Assembly (NCBI GenBank): GCA_021413865.1
Contig: JAIOPN010000042.1
Span: forward strand, 49,011 to 113,010
DNA length: 64,000 nt
DNA from: Planctomycetota bacterium
GTDB lineage: Bacteria; Planctomycetota; Phycisphaerae; Phycisphaerales; Phycisphaeraceae
Reading direction: 5' to 3'
Under the pieces are notes generated by a model. The model had not been told where the DNA came from and did not search any database. It saw only the letters and a list, made by a program, of their open reading frames with translations. Shown here piece after piece: positions 16,883 through 25,331 of this stretch. A program made the translations under genes and the position numbers. Positions within the stretch are counted from its first letter, which is position 1, and each line of letters opens with the position of its first letter.

Positions 16883-17758
16883 CTACAACTCGACAATGAA
16901 CGGCTGCAGCCACGCCCACTCATCCGGGCCCGCCGCCGCCTCGATTCGCACATACTTCTCCCCCACCGGCACCGTGAACTCGATGGCGCGATCGGCGGCC
17001 GAGTACAACCGTTTCCCGCCCGTACCCATCACGTCGATCGTCCGGGCGTTCCGTGTTTCAACGTGGATCGTCATCCCCTCGACACGGATCGCCGTCAGCT
17101 CCACGCCCGACGAGGCGTAGAACCGTCCGCACCGCAGCGCGTCGATCACCTCATCCACCCCGCGCTTGCGCACCCACGCCACGTTCCACCCCGCGTGCAC
17201 ATCCGGCGGGGCGAAGCTGTCGTCATCGGCGAACCCCCACACCCGGCGACCCTCCGTGAGCAGCCGGTCCCATTTGTCCACGGCATACGCGCTGCCGGTG
17301 AGCTTGCGGATCAGCCCGTTGTAAACCTCCAGCCCGGTCAGCCCGCGCCACCCGAGCATCCGCGACACCGGGATGTGATCGGAATCGTCGCCCCAACTCG
17401 GGTGCGCCGCCACGGTGAGCGTGCCATCCGCGCCGGCGGCGTCCAGCACGGCCTGCGTGTCCGATTGCATCGCGATCAAATCGCGCCCGGGCCCCACGTG
17501 CAGCATGTGCGGGCCCCGCGTCAGCTCGCAACCGGGCAGCAGGACCATGCCGCGTCCGTCGAGGCGGGTGTAATCCTGCGCGGTCGTATAGACGTCGTGC
17601 TCCGCGATCATGACGAAGCCGTAGCCCCGCCGGGCGTAGTCGTCGAGCACTTCCTGGTTGGATCGTGTGCCGCCGGTGCGGTCGCCGTGGGCGTGCAGCG
17701 TGCCCGGCAGCCAATGGCCGTCGCTCAGATCGGTGTAGGGGTGGGAGAGCGAAGGCAT
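16883..17758 (-). CDS. PHP-domain metal-dependent hydrolase, paralogue 1
   Basis: The 291-aa protein starts MPSLSHPYTDLSDGHWLPGTLHAHGD. It has the PHP motif LHAH near residue 22, AEHDVYTT near residue 53, CELTRGPHMLHVG near residue 77, and VAAHPSWGDDSDH near residue 117, which together supply metal-binding His and Asp/Glu residues. The C-terminal about 80 residues form a beta-sandwich ending IEAAAGPDEWAWLQPFIVEL. It is a tandem paralogue of the next gene and ends facing the SPOR lipoprotein. The substrate is unknown; this PHP family is close to phosphoesterases. Confidence 0.85.
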   Translation of the reverse strand: MPSLSHPYTDLSDGHWLPGTLHAHGDRTGGTRSNQEVLDDYARRGYGFVMIAEHDVYTTAQDYTRLDGRGMVLLPGCELTRGPHMLHVGPGRDLIAMQSDTQAVLDAAGADGTLTVAAHPSWGDDSDHIPVSRMLGWRGLTGLEVYNGLIRKLTGSAYAVDKWDRLLTEGRRVWGFADDDSFAPPDVHAGWNVAWVRKRGVDEVIDALRCGRFYASSGVELTAIRVEGMTIHVETRNARTIDVMGTGGKRLYSAADRAIEFTVPVGEKYVRIEAAAGPDEWAWLQPFIVEL

Positions 17759-17779
17759 GGGGTCTCCGCCGTGCCGCGA

Positions 17780-18673
17780 TCACGCCTCGACGAAGAACGG
17801 CTGTGTCCAGGCGAAGCGCTCGCCCTGGCCCCAGCACTCGAAGCGGACATATTTCGCCCCTTCCGGGACGGTGACGCTGATCTCCGGGCCGTCGGCGATC
17901 GCGAACCGGCGGGCCGTGTCACGCAATGCGACAATGCGGACCGCGTTGTCGGCGCGGATGCGGATGTTCATCCCGTCCACCGCGATGGAGTCGATGGTCA
18001 CCCCGGTGGAAGCGTAGAACCGCCCTTTCTTCAGCGTATCGATCACGCCCGCCAGGCAACGCTCCTTCACGTAGGCCATGTTCCAGCCCAGTTCGATGTC
18101 GCCGACGGAAAGATGGTGATCGTCGTTGGCGAATCCCCAGATACGCCGGCCCTGGTTGAGCAGCATGTCCCACTTGTTGGTGGCGTAAGGGCTGCCGTCG
18201 AGCCGGCCGATCGTACCGTTGAAAATCTCCATCCCGACGTAACCAACCCACTCGCGCATCTGCTCGATCGAGCAGTGGTCGAAGCCGGCGAACCAGTTGG
18301 GGTGGTTGACGATGACAAACCCACGCCCGCCCTGCGCGGCGGCGGCGTTGATCGTGTTGATGATCTCCTGCCGCTGCCTGAGGGGCGAGACGAAACGGTC
18401 GGCGTCCACGTGCAGCAGGTGCGGCCCCTGCGCGGTGATCTCGTTGCCGGGGATCATCACCATGCCGCGTGCATCCCACTGCCGCAGGTGCTCGTCGGAG
18501 GTGAAGAGGTCGTGGTCGGAGATCATCAGGAAGTCGTACCCGCGCTTGGCGTAGTCGTCGATGACTTCCTGCGGCGGGCGCTGGCCGTCGCTGTGGTTGG
18601 TGTGCGTGTGGAGGTTGCCGCGCAGCCAGCGGCCGCCGGAGAGGTCCGCGTACGGGTGGGAGAGTGTTGGCAT
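17780..18673 (-). CDS. PHP-domain metal-dependent hydrolase, paralogue 2
   Basis: The 297-aa protein is a clear paralogue of its downstream neighbour. It has the same N-terminus MPTLSHPYADLSGGRWLRGN, a PHP motif LHTHTNHSDG near residues 21-30, ISDHDLFTS near residue 52, and VIVNHPNWFAGFDHCSIEQ near residue 123. The C-terminus (WGQGERFAWTQPFFVEA) also matches. The pair arose by tandem duplication and is separated by 21 bp, so they are likely co-transcribed. The retained metal ligands suggest both are active. Adjacent glycosidases hint at sugar or phosphate ester metabolism, without direct proof. Confidence 0.87.
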   Translation of the reverse strand: MPTLSHPYADLSGGRWLRGNLHTHTNHSDGQRPPQEVIDDYAKRGYDFLMISDHDLFTSDEHLRQWDARGMVMIPGNEITAQGPHLLHVDADRFVSPLRQRQEIINTINAAAAQGGRGFVIVNHPNWFAGFDHCSIEQMREWVGYVGMEIFNGTIGRLDGSPYATNKWDMLLNQGRRIWGFANDDHHLSVGDIELGWNMAYVKERCLAGVIDTLKKGRFYASTGVTIDSIAVDGMNIRIRADNAVRIVALRDTARRFAIADGPEISVTVPEGAKYVRFECWGQGERFAWTQPFFVEA

Positions 18674-18730
18674 GCCGTCAGTTTAGGTGAAGAAGCCCCG
18701 CATTGGCATAACGGGGCACCGGCGGTTCAA

Positions 18731-19729
18731 TTAATCCAACGGCTCCGCCAGCGCCGTCCCGATCCCCGTTGCGCCGTAACCGTTGCCGCAGTAAAACAGC
18801 CGTATCTTCCCGTTCTCCTCGATGACGTTGGGATACTCCGTCATCCTTCCCTCCCATGAATCATCACCGGTCGGCGGGATGGCGAGGTTTTCGCCGGGCT
18901 TGCCTCGCTCCCAGTGCAGCGCGTCGTTGCTGACGGCCTCGCAGATGGAGTACGCCCCGAAGCGCGTGCCGATGCCTGCGTAGATCGCCCGCCAGCGTGT
19001 TTTGGTCTTCCAGATATTCAGCGCGATTGTCGCGGCGTTTTCATAGTCGGCGTCGAGCCGCGGGCCGAGGATGATCTGGAAGTTGAACCACTTCAGCCCG
19101 TCCCACGAATCGGCGGTCACCGAGCGCTTGGCCTGGTCAACCAGCAGGTCCTTGCTCGGCGTGCCCGAGGGGAGCGAGTAGTACATGCGGTAGAGCACGC
19201 GGCCGTCAGGCTGCGGGACGTCGTGGATGCGCGCCCCGCCGGCGATGGAGCGGTTGTTGGGAACCTGCGTGAAATCGGTGCCGGTGAGCACGTATTTGTC
19301 GGAGTGCCGTTTCCAGTGGAGCAGGTCGTCGCTGACCGCCAGGCCAATGCCGTAGAACGCCTGAAGCCCCTTGCCGGCCTCGCCGCTGTTGCCGGTGTAA
19401 TACAGGTGCCACTTGCCGCCGATGCGGTGGACACAGGGCAGGACGCACCAGTTGGCGTCGAAGCTGCCGGGCGCGCCGATGTCGAAGAGCGGGCCATGCC
19501 GCTTCCACGCGGTGACGTCGCTCACCGGCGCGACGGCCAGGCAGATGCGGCGGTGGCCGTCCTTGTCCGCCCCGGCGTAGTACAGGTAGTACTCATCCCC
19601 CACGCGCAACGCGAACGGGTTCATGCAGCAGTTGACGTCGAACCACCCGCCGCCGGGGGGGAGCACGGGGTTCTTCGGGTGCTTAACCCAGTCGTGGGTG
19701 CGGAAGGTCTGCGTGGCTTGGTTGGACAT
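18731..19729 (-). CDS. beta-propeller glycosidase (GH43/GH130-like)
   Basis: The 332-aa protein begins MSNQATQTFRTHDWVKHPKN. A start at 19729 is used because the longer frame would enter nuoH. It has the typical repeats of this fold: HPKNPVLPPGGGWFDVNCCMNP (the segment that opens GH43/GH130 propellers), GDEYYLYYAGADKDG near residue 45, GKWHLYYTGNSGEAG near 105, and NGKIRLFYCGNGYGATGIG near the end. No signal peptide is seen. It could be a mannoside phosphorylase-like or arabinanase-like enzyme; the family is clear, the substrate is not. It follows nuoH by 14 bp on the same strand. Confidence 0.8.
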   Translation of the reverse strand: MSNQATQTFRTHDWVKHPKNPVLPPGGGWFDVNCCMNPFALRVGDEYYLYYAGADKDGHRRICLAVAPVSDVTAWKRHGPLFDIGAPGSFDANWCVLPCVHRIGGKWHLYYTGNSGEAGKGLQAFYGIGLAVSDDLLHWKRHSDKYVLTGTDFTQVPNNRSIAGGARIHDVPQPDGRVLYRMYYSLPSGTPSKDLLVDQAKRSVTADSWDGLKWFNFQIILGPRLDADYENAATIALNIWKTKTRWRAIYAGIGTRFGAYSICEAVSNDALHWERGKPGENLAIPPTGDDSWEGRMTEYPNVIEENGKIRLFYCGNGYGATGIGTALAEPLD

Positions 19730-19743
19730 GACGCGGTCGGGGC

Positions 19744-21210
19744 TCAGGTCGTCTCGGGCGTCGCCGCCTGCGGCTTGCCGGGGTTGAAGGCGATGTCGGG
19801 GCCCACGGGCATCTCGGAGGCGAAGAACGACTGACGCGGCTGCTTGTCGCGGTGGACCCACGCCCAGAAGATCACGCCGACAAAGAAGAGACACGCGCCA
19901 ACACCCAAAGCCATCAGCACGAACTGCGTCAGGAACTGCAGCCTTGGCGTGTCGGAGGTCAGGTGGCCCAGCCGCGCGATGCGGTCGCCATGCACAAGCC
20001 CGGGCAGTGGCTGCGGCACGAGCAGCACCCACATGGCCGTGCCCACCAGCGCGATGATCGACGCCGGCAGAAGCACCTTCACGCAGATGTAGAGCACCTG
20101 GTCGATGCGGATGCGGGGCAGCGTCCAGCGCAGCCACATCTGGGTGAAGATCACCGCGTAGGCCTTGATGACGAACCAGAAGACGCAGTAGAGGTTGAGC
20201 AGGACCAGCGCGGGCACACCGGGCAGCCCCATCGCACCGGCAGTCTCTTCCCAGCCGTGTGCGGATGCGAGCACGCCGTTGAAATACGCCTGCCCCGCGA
20301 ACACCGGGTCGTAACCGATCAGGTGATAGATCGGGTCAAACTTGCCCATCGGGCTGTTCCACGCCCCCATGAAGAGCGCCGCCTGGATCGCGCCGACGAT
20401 GAACATGCCCGCGTACTCGGCGAAGAAGAAGAACGAGAACCGCAGCCCGCTGTATTCCGTGTGGAACCCGGCGACCAGCTCGCTCTCGGACTCGGGCAGG
20501 TCGAACGGCGCCCGCTTGTTCGACGCCAGCGACGCGATGAAGTACAGGAAGAACGCCAGGAAGATGAACGGGTTGTGGAAGGCGAACCACGCCCAGATGC
20601 CCTTGCCCTGGAGGTAGCTAAGCTCGCCCAGGTCCAGCGTGCCCGCGACGATGACGCCGCAGATGATCGAGATGCCCAGCGGGATCTCGTAGGAGACCAT
20701 CTGGCAGGCCTCGCGCATCGCGCCGTAGATCGCCCACTTCGAGTTTGAGCCCCAGCCGGCGAGGATCACGCCCATGACCTCGACGCTCAGCACCGCAAGC
20801 AGGTAGAGCACCCCGATGTTCAGTCCCGCCTCGAACGTGAACTGCGGGCCGAACGGCAGCGCCACGAACGCCGCGAAGACCGGCGCGAACGCGAGGTACG
20901 GCGCCAGGCGGAAGAGGAACGGGTCCGCCCCGTCGGGCATGAGGTCTTCTTTAAGGATCAGCTTGATGCCGTCGGCGATCGACTGCGACCAGCCGTGCCA
21001 CCCGCCGGTGTGCATCGGCCCCAGGCGCGACTGGATGTGGCCGGACACCTTGCGTTCCCACCAGATGCTGAACATCGCGATCACGCTGATCGCCGGCAGG
21101 AAGACCGCCGCGACGATGCCGACCTTGATGGCGATGACGAGCCAGATGCCCGTGGTGGCGTAGTTGAGCTGGAGCGATGCCGCGATGAGTTGCGCCAGTT
21201 GCTGGATCAT
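19744..21210 (-). CDS. nuoH: NADH-quinone oxidoreductase subunit H (orphan location)
   Basis: NuoH is the membrane subunit of complex I at the quinone site. Diagnostic segments are ERKVSGHIQSRLGPMHTGGW near residue 52, GWGSNSKWAIYGAMREACQMVSYEIP near 150, and FDLPESESELVAGFHTEYSGLRF near 237, with several membrane helices. At 488 aa it is longer than E. coli NuoH (about 325 aa). The excess is an insertion before the penultimate helices (YDPVFAGQAYFNGV ...) and an added C-terminal helix plus tail. No other nuo gene lies in this window, so the gene is detached from its usual operon. Confidence 0.95.
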   Translation of the reverse strand: MIQQLAQLIAASLQLNYATTGIWLVIAIKVGIVAAVFLPAISVIAMFSIWWERKVSGHIQSRLGPMHTGGWHGWSQSIADGIKLILKEDLMPDGADPFLFRLAPYLAFAPVFAAFVALPFGPQFTFEAGLNIGVLYLLAVLSVEVMGVILAGWGSNSKWAIYGAMREACQMVSYEIPLGISIICGVIVAGTLDLGELSYLQGKGIWAWFAFHNPFIFLAFFLYFIASLASNKRAPFDLPESESELVAGFHTEYSGLRFSFFFFAEYAGMFIVGAIQAALFMGAWNSPMGKFDPIYHLIGYDPVFAGQAYFNGVLASAHGWEETAGAMGLPGVPALVLLNLYCVFWFVIKAYAVIFTQMWLRWTLPRIRIDQVLYICVKVLLPASIIALVGTAMWVLLVPQPLPGLVHGDRIARLGHLTSDTPRLQFLTQFVLMALGVGACLFFVGVIFWAWVHRDKQPRQSFFASEMPVGPDIAFNPGKPQAATPETT

Positions 21211-21264
21211 GGGCGGGATTCTAGCAACCCGCCCGCCGGATCGAAAGCGGGCAGTAGGTCACCC

Positions 21265-21350
21265 TGGACGAGCCGCGACCGTGAGGGAGCGGTCTTCTTT
21301 TGGAATTGAACCCATCAGGGAACCGCTCCCTCACGGTCGCGGCTCGTCCA
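21265..21350. repeat. dispersed palindromic repeat family 1, complete copy
   Basis: Two perfectly inverted 29-bp arms (21265-21293 and 21322-21350) begin TGGACGAGCCGCGACC and end with its complement. They flank a 28-bp spacer. The arms are identical to those at 32706-32788. The copy sits between the divergent nuoH and hydrolase genes, so it may lie inside their promoter region. Confidence 0.93.
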
Positions 21351-21436
21351 GAAGTCGTGGCCCATCCGAAACAACCGCCCCCCAAAGGCCCTCCCGCATT
21401 TACACTACACCCCACGCACCTCCCCGGACCGCCCCG

Positions 21437-22396
21437 ATGACCGACCGCGACACCGCCCTCTCCCGCATGCAGGAAGCGATGGGCCCGCTGCCCGGCCGTG
21501 ATCGGCTCGTGCCCGCCGACCCGCGCATCGAGGAGGAAAAGAGCGACGGCGGCATCACCCGCCGGCGCATCACCTTCACCACCGAGCCGGGCGACCGCGG
21601 CTGGGCGTGGGTCATCTTCCCCACCGCCGCCGCGACGGGCGGGACGAAACGCCCAGCCATGCTCTGCCTCCACCAGACCACCGACATCGGCAAGGACGAG
21701 CCCGCGGGGTTAGGAGGGCTGCCGAACCTGCACTACGCCCTCGAGCTCGCCCGCCGCGGCTTCGTCACGATCGCGCCGGACTACCCCGGGTATGGCCAGT
21801 CCAAACCCCCCACCGCTTACTCCCTGGGCTACCTCAGCGCCACGATGAAGGGCATCTGGAACCACATGCGTGCGGTGGACGTGGTTTCCTCGCTCCCCTT
21901 CGTCGCTGCCGACCGGATCGGCTGCATCGGCCACTCGCTGGGCGGGCACAACACGCTCTTCGTCTCCGCCTTCGAGCCGCGCATCAAGGTCGCGGTGACG
22001 AGCTGCGGCTTCTCGCGGTTCACGTGGAGCGTCAACAACTGGAACGTCACCAACGAGGCGGAGCGGAACCGCAAGGGTAACATCGCCGACTGGAGCCACG
22101 ACGGCTACATGCCGCGCATCCGCACGCACTACTACTGCCGTGCGGAGAACATGCCGTTCGATTTCCCGGATGTATTGGCCGCGATCGCCCCGCGCCCGCT
22201 CTTCATCAACGCCCCGCTGGAGGATTGCTTCCGGCCCGAGGGTGTCAGCGAGTGCGTTGAGCTGGCCCGCCCGATCTACGACCGTGCGGGAGCGGGGAAG
22301 TGGATCGTGTGTGAAAACCCGCCGGGCGGGCATGATTTCCCGCTGGCGATACGCGAGAAGGCGTATGGGTTTGTGGAGGCGGTGTTGGGGAGGTGA
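21437..22396 (+). CDS. alpha/beta hydrolase (dienelactone hydrolase/acetyl esterase-like)
   Basis: The 319-aa protein carries the nucleophile elbow GHSLGGHN (about residues 171-178), a preceding DRIGCIG strand, and a late GGHDFPLAIREKA with the catalytic His. A candidate Asp lies in NAPLEDCFRP near residue 260. The N-terminal part has RRRITFTTEPGDRGWAWVIFP. This matches the large hydrolases annotated as acetyl xylan esterase-like or dienelactone hydrolase family in planctomycetes. No signal peptide follows the ATG at 21437; a longer frame would translate through the palindromic repeat and is rejected. The ester substrate is unknown. Confidence 0.82.
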   Translation: MTDRDTALSRMQEAMGPLPGRDRLVPADPRIEEEKSDGGITRRRITFTTEPGDRGWAWVIFPTAAATGGTKRPAMLCLHQTTDIGKDEPAGLGGLPNLHYALELARRGFVTIAPDYPGYGQSKPPTAYSLGYLSATMKGIWNHMRAVDVVSSLPFVAADRIGCIGHSLGGHNTLFVSAFEPRIKVAVTSCGFSRFTWSVNNWNVTNEAERNRKGNIADWSHDGYMPRIRTHYYCRAENMPFDFPDVLAAIAPRPLFINAPLEDCFRPEGVSECVELARPIYDRAGAGKWIVCENPPGGHDFPLAIREKAYGFVEAVLGR

Positions 22397-22425
22397 ACTA
22401 TTATCTGCTGGGTAGGAGTTCCGCC

Positions 22426-22533
22426 ATGTACCGGCGAGAGTTCCTACGAGCACTTGGTATGGCCCGTGGTGGTTATGGATACAGGACATGTAACGATATC
22501 TGGCCATGCGATGAAGCGAGCGGGCTGGTGTGA
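22426..22533 (+). pseudogene. 35-codon ORF with Tat-signal-like start, possible gene remnant
   Basis: An ATG at 22426 with AGGAG 7-8 nt upstream opens 35 codons beginning MYRREFLRALGMARGGYG and ends at a TGA at 22531. RREFLRALG looks like the twin-arginine motif of Tat signal peptides, but no hydrophobic core follows. It could be a broken exported-protein gene, a real small peptide, or chance. It lies in the AT-richer patch with the next gene. Confidence 0.3.
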
Positions 22534-22583
22534 TGTTTGACGTGCAGATCACATAGGCAGTGCTTGGCGATGAGGAAGATGCA

Positions 22584-23027
22584 ATGGCAAAGCGAAGCAA
22601 GCCTAAGCTGCCCGCTGGAAATGATCAGCCTTCTCAGGTCACCGATGTGTATTGGCTGTCCACTGTACGAAATGTCGGCACGTACCCCGCTCACACGGAA
22701 CGAGGTGGAAAATGGCTGATATTCGTGCCGGTGATGAATCTTGATGCAGTTTGGGCAAAGATAAAAGATGCTACCGAAAAAGGACTTCTGGGAGGTTCCG
22801 CTAAGGCAGCTACGGCGATGCCCAACCGCAATGCTAAGAACCCCGACACGAAGGTGATTTGTGTTTACACCTATGACTGGACCGATGAGGAGGACGTGCG
22901 GCGCATCCGAGGAACACTCCGAGAACTAGGGATCGTAACCAAGATTCCATACAAGGCGGATAACGATACGCATGCGGGCAGTTATGCGAACCGGGGTCAC
23001 AGGCGTATCTCAAAATACTACGAGTGA
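22584..23027 (+). CDS. BLES03/DUF1917-like protein
   Basis: The 147-aa protein resembles the BLES03 (DUF1917) family: WLSTVRN near residue 24, GKWLIFVPVMNLDAVWAKIK (about 42-61), LLGGSAKAAT, KVICVYTYDWTDEEDVRRIR (about 91-110), LRELGI, YKADNDTHAGSY and a C-terminal RRISKYYE. The best-known members are eukaryotic proteins such as human C11orf68 with an eIF4E-like fold; some are labelled putative phosphothreonine lyase domain. Function is unknown. The ATG at 22584 has GAGGA about 8 nt upstream; GTG at 22560 is an alternative. Its codon use and base composition are less GC-rich than neighbours, which points to acquisition by transfer. Confidence 0.8.
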   Translation: MAKRSKPKLPAGNDQPSQVTDVYWLSTVRNVGTYPAHTERGGKWLIFVPVMNLDAVWAKIKDATEKGLLGGSAKAATAMPNRNAKNPDTKVICVYTYDWTDEEDVRRIRGTLRELGIVTKIPYKADNDTHAGSYANRGHRRISKYYE

Positions 23028-23102
23028 CAGCCGAACTAGGCGCTATACCTGACCGGGTGAGGTTAATTGTTAGGCCGCTCAAGCCCCTATCTTTGCTCAC
23101 CC

Positions 23103-23132
23103 AGAGGCAGGCGGGACGCCTGCCCCGCCGGA
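23103..23132. repeat. short dispersed GC-rich repeat family 3, copy 1
   Basis: AGAGGCAGGCGGGACGCCTG followed by CCCCGCCGGA contains a self-complementary GGCAGGCGGGACGCCTGCC hairpin. A near copy is at 24834-24863, so the two copies flank gnd on both sides. Confidence 0.72.
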
Positions 23133-23155
23133 TGGATGCACCGCAAGACAACGCC

Positions 23156-24718
23156 TCAATGCCCCCCGCCGCCGCCGACCTCGACCTGCGGGCGCTTCGG
23201 GTCCGGCCAATCGACGTGGTGGAACTTCCCGCGCGGCCGATCGGTGCGCTCGTAGGTGTGGGCGCCGAAGAAGTCGCGCTGGCCCTGCAACAGGTTCGCG
23301 GGCAACACCGCCGAGCGGTAGCTGTCGAAGTAGGAGAGCGCGCTCATGAACGCCGGGCAGGGGACGCCGGCCTCGGCGGCGATCGAGACCACGCGCCGCC
23401 AGTTCGTCTGCGCTCGGGCGATGTGCTTCTTGAAATAGGGGTCGAGCAGCAGGTTCACCAGGGCCGGGTCGCGGTCGTAGGCTTCCTTGATCTTCTGCAG
23501 GAACCTGGCGCGGATGATGCAACCGCCGCGCCAGATCATGGCGATCTCGCCGAAGTTCAGCTTCCAGTTGTATTCCTTCTGCCCCTCGGCGATCAGGGCG
23601 AAGCCCTGCGCGTACGAACAGATCTTCGAGCAATACAGGGCGTCGCGGATGGAGTCGATGAGCTTCTTTTTCGCGCCGCGGTACTTGTACTTCGGCCCCT
23701 TGAGCGACTTGCTGGCGGCGACGCGCTGCTCCTTGATGGCGCTGATGCAGCGGGCGAAGACGGCCTCCGCAATCGTCGGCGCGGGGACGCCCATGTCCAG
23801 GGCGTTGACGCTCGTCCATTTTCCGGTGCCCTTCTGCCCGGCGGTGTCGAGGATCACATCCACGAGGAAGCGTTTGCCTTTGGGGTCGGCGGGGTCGCGC
23901 TGCTGGAGGATGTCGGTGGTGATCTGGATGAGGAAAGAATCCAGGTCACCGTTGTTCCACTCGCCGAAGATGGCGGACATCTCGTCGGGCTTGAGGCCAA
24001 GCAGATTGCGGAGGAGGAAGTAGGCCTCGCAGATGAGCTGCATGTCGCCGTACTCGATGCCGTTGTGGACCATCTTGACGTAGTGGCCGGCGCCGTCGGG
24101 TCCGATGTGGGTGGTGCAGGGGACGCCGCCGGTGACGGGCTTGCCGGGGGCGGCGCCGGGGAGGGGCCTGCCGGTTTTGGCGTCGACCTTGGCGGCGATG
24201 GCTTCCCAGATGGGCTTGAGGCTCTTCCACGCCTCGGGCGAGCCGCCGGGCATGAGGGAGGGGCCGAAGCGCGCGCCCTCTTCACCGCCGGAGACGCCCG
24301 AGCCGACGAAGTTGAGCCCCTTGGTGGCGAGGTCTTTTTCGCGGCGGATAGTGGCGAGCCAATTGCTGTTGCCGCCGTCGATGATGATGTCGCCCTTTTC
24401 GAGGAGCGGCGTGAGCTGATCGATGAGTGCATCGACCGCATCGCGGTCGGTGGGGAGGACGGCCTTGCTCTTGACGAGCAGGATGATCTTGCGCGGGCGC
24501 TTGATGGCGGCGACGAAGTCCTTGATGTCCGCCAGGCCGATGACGTTGGCGGCGGAGGGCTCCTCGCGCTGGACCTTGGCGACCCACTCCTGCATGGTGG
24601 CGGTGGTGCGGTTGTAAACGGCGACCTTGAAGCCGTGGTCGGCCATGTTGAGGACGATGTTCTGGCCCATGACGGCCAGGCCGATGAGGCCGATGTCGGC
24701 GGTGGAGGATTCAGGCAT
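23156..24718 (-). CDS. gnd: 6-phosphogluconate dehydrogenase (decarboxylating)
   Basis: Gnd oxidises 6-phosphogluconate to ribulose 5-phosphate and CO2 in the oxidative pentose phosphate pathway. At 520 aa it is slightly longer than the usual 470-480. It starts [20 protein letters not shown] with the Rossmann GLAVMG motif, and has [29 protein letters not shown] near residue 100, the [20 protein letters not shown] substrate loop near 127, [12 protein letters not shown] near 200 and [12 protein letters not shown] near 285. All key family residues (Lys and Asn-Gly of the KxxHNGIE block) are present. It is a single gene with repeats on both flanks. Confidence 0.97.
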   Translation of the reverse strand: MPESSTADIGLIGLAVMGQNIVLNMADHGFKVAVYNRTTATMQEWVAKVQREEPSAANVIGLADIKDFVAAIKRPRKIILLVKSKAVLPTDRDAVDALIDQLTPLLEKGDIIIDGGNSNWLATIRREKDLATKGLNFVGSGVSGGEEGARFGPSLMPGGSPEAWKSLKPIWEAIAAKVDAKTGRPLPGAAPGKPVTGGVPCTTHIGPDGAGHYVKMVHNGIEYGDMQLICEAYFLLRNLLGLKPDEMSAIFGEWNNGDLDSFLIQITTDILQQRDPADPKGKRFLVDVILDTAGQKGTGKWTSVNALDMGVPAPTIAEAVFARCISAIKEQRVAASKSLKGPKYKYRGAKKKLIDSIRDALYCSKICSYAQGFALIAEGQKEYNWKLNFGEIAMIWRGGCIIRARFLQKIKEAYDRDPALVNLLLDPYFKKHIARAQTNWRRVVSIAAEAGVPCPAFMSALSYFDSYRSAVLPANLLQGQRDFFGAHTYERTDRPRGKFHHVDWPDPKRPQVEVGGGGGH

Positions 24719-24833
24719 TGGAGAAACTCCGGGAAGTTGCGGGCGATCTTAGCAAAATCGAAGAAAGCAAGAGCGCTCCTGCGGGCGGCCGCTACGCGGG
24801 GAGTATGGATGCAGATGTGATATGCGGGGACGC

Positions 24834-24863
24834 AGAGGCAGGCGGGACGCCCGCCCCACCGGA
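24834..24863. repeat. short dispersed GC-rich repeat family 3, copy 2
   Basis: AGAGGCAGGCGGGACGCCCG followed by CCCCACCGGA differs from the copy at 23103-23132 at two positions. It sits between gnd and the four-helix-bundle gene, 4 bp from the latter's end. Confidence 0.72.
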
Positions 24864-24867
24864 GATG

Positions 24868-25275
24868 TCAGAAGGGGATGTCTTCGCCGTCCACGCCCGG
24901 CGGGCGGGAGTTGCGGGTGTCGCGGAGGTGCTTCTCGGCGATGCGGCGGGACTTGACGAGGATGCGCTTGAGCGCGGCGGCCTCATCCACAACGGGGTTG
25001 ATCTCGCCGTCGGGCAGAAGATTGGAGGAGCGGACGATCTCCAGCCAGTAGAGCGTCTCATCCATCGCCTCTTCCGCGGCGTTGATTCGGGAGACGAAGT
25101 CCCAGCGGTTGCGTGAGCGGATGGCGGTGCGGCAGGCTGCCCCGACGGCGGTGCCGGCGCGGAGGAGCGGGCCGCCAACGGTGTCGCCCGTGGGGCTCTT
25201 GGGGATTTTCTCGACGAGCTTGATGGTCTTGACCGCGAAGTCCCGGGTGCGGTCTTTGAGGGCGGTGGCTTTCAT
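24868..25275 (-). CDS. four helix bundle protein (23S rRNA IVS-type)
   Basis: The 135-aa protein matches the family often called four helix bundle or S23 protein. It has RTRDFAVKTIKLVEKIPKSP (about 8-27), GPLLRAGTAVGAACRTAIRS near residue 35, FVSRINAAEEAMDETLYWLE near 60, and a final SRRIAEKHLRDTRN. These proteins are encoded by intervening sequences inside 23S rRNA in some bacteria and also occur as stand-alone genes, as here. Function is unknown. The ATG at 25275 has GGAGG at a good distance; a longer frame starts 18 nt upstream. Confidence 0.88.
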   Translation of the reverse strand: MKATALKDRTRDFAVKTIKLVEKIPKSPTGDTVGGPLLRAGTAVGAACRTAIRSRNRWDFVSRINAAEEAMDETLYWLEIVRSSNLLPDGEINPVVDEAAALKRILVKSRRIAEKHLRDTRNSRPPGVDGEDIPF

Positions 25276-25331
25276 CGTCGGGCCTCCGTACATCGGGGAC
25301 GTGGCCGGTCCTGTCGACGACGACGAGCATA

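Noticed and set aside
17063..18859. 598-codon plus-strand open frame opposite the PHP paralogues
   Set aside because: The protein is Arg/Asp/Val-rich nonsense and covers two clear PHP genes on the other strand.
19730..20137. N-terminal extension of the glycosidase frame into nuoH
   Set aside because: It would translate nuoH in another frame; the ATG at 19729 gives the proper propeller start.
21164..21436. N-terminal extension of the alpha/beta hydrolase
   Set aside because: The extra 91 codons run through the palindromic repeat and have no protein-like character.
23024..24820. 598-codon plus-strand open frame opposite gnd
   Set aside because: It is the antisense shadow of the well supported 6-phosphogluconate dehydrogenase, with no domain of its own; high GC removes stops in that frame.
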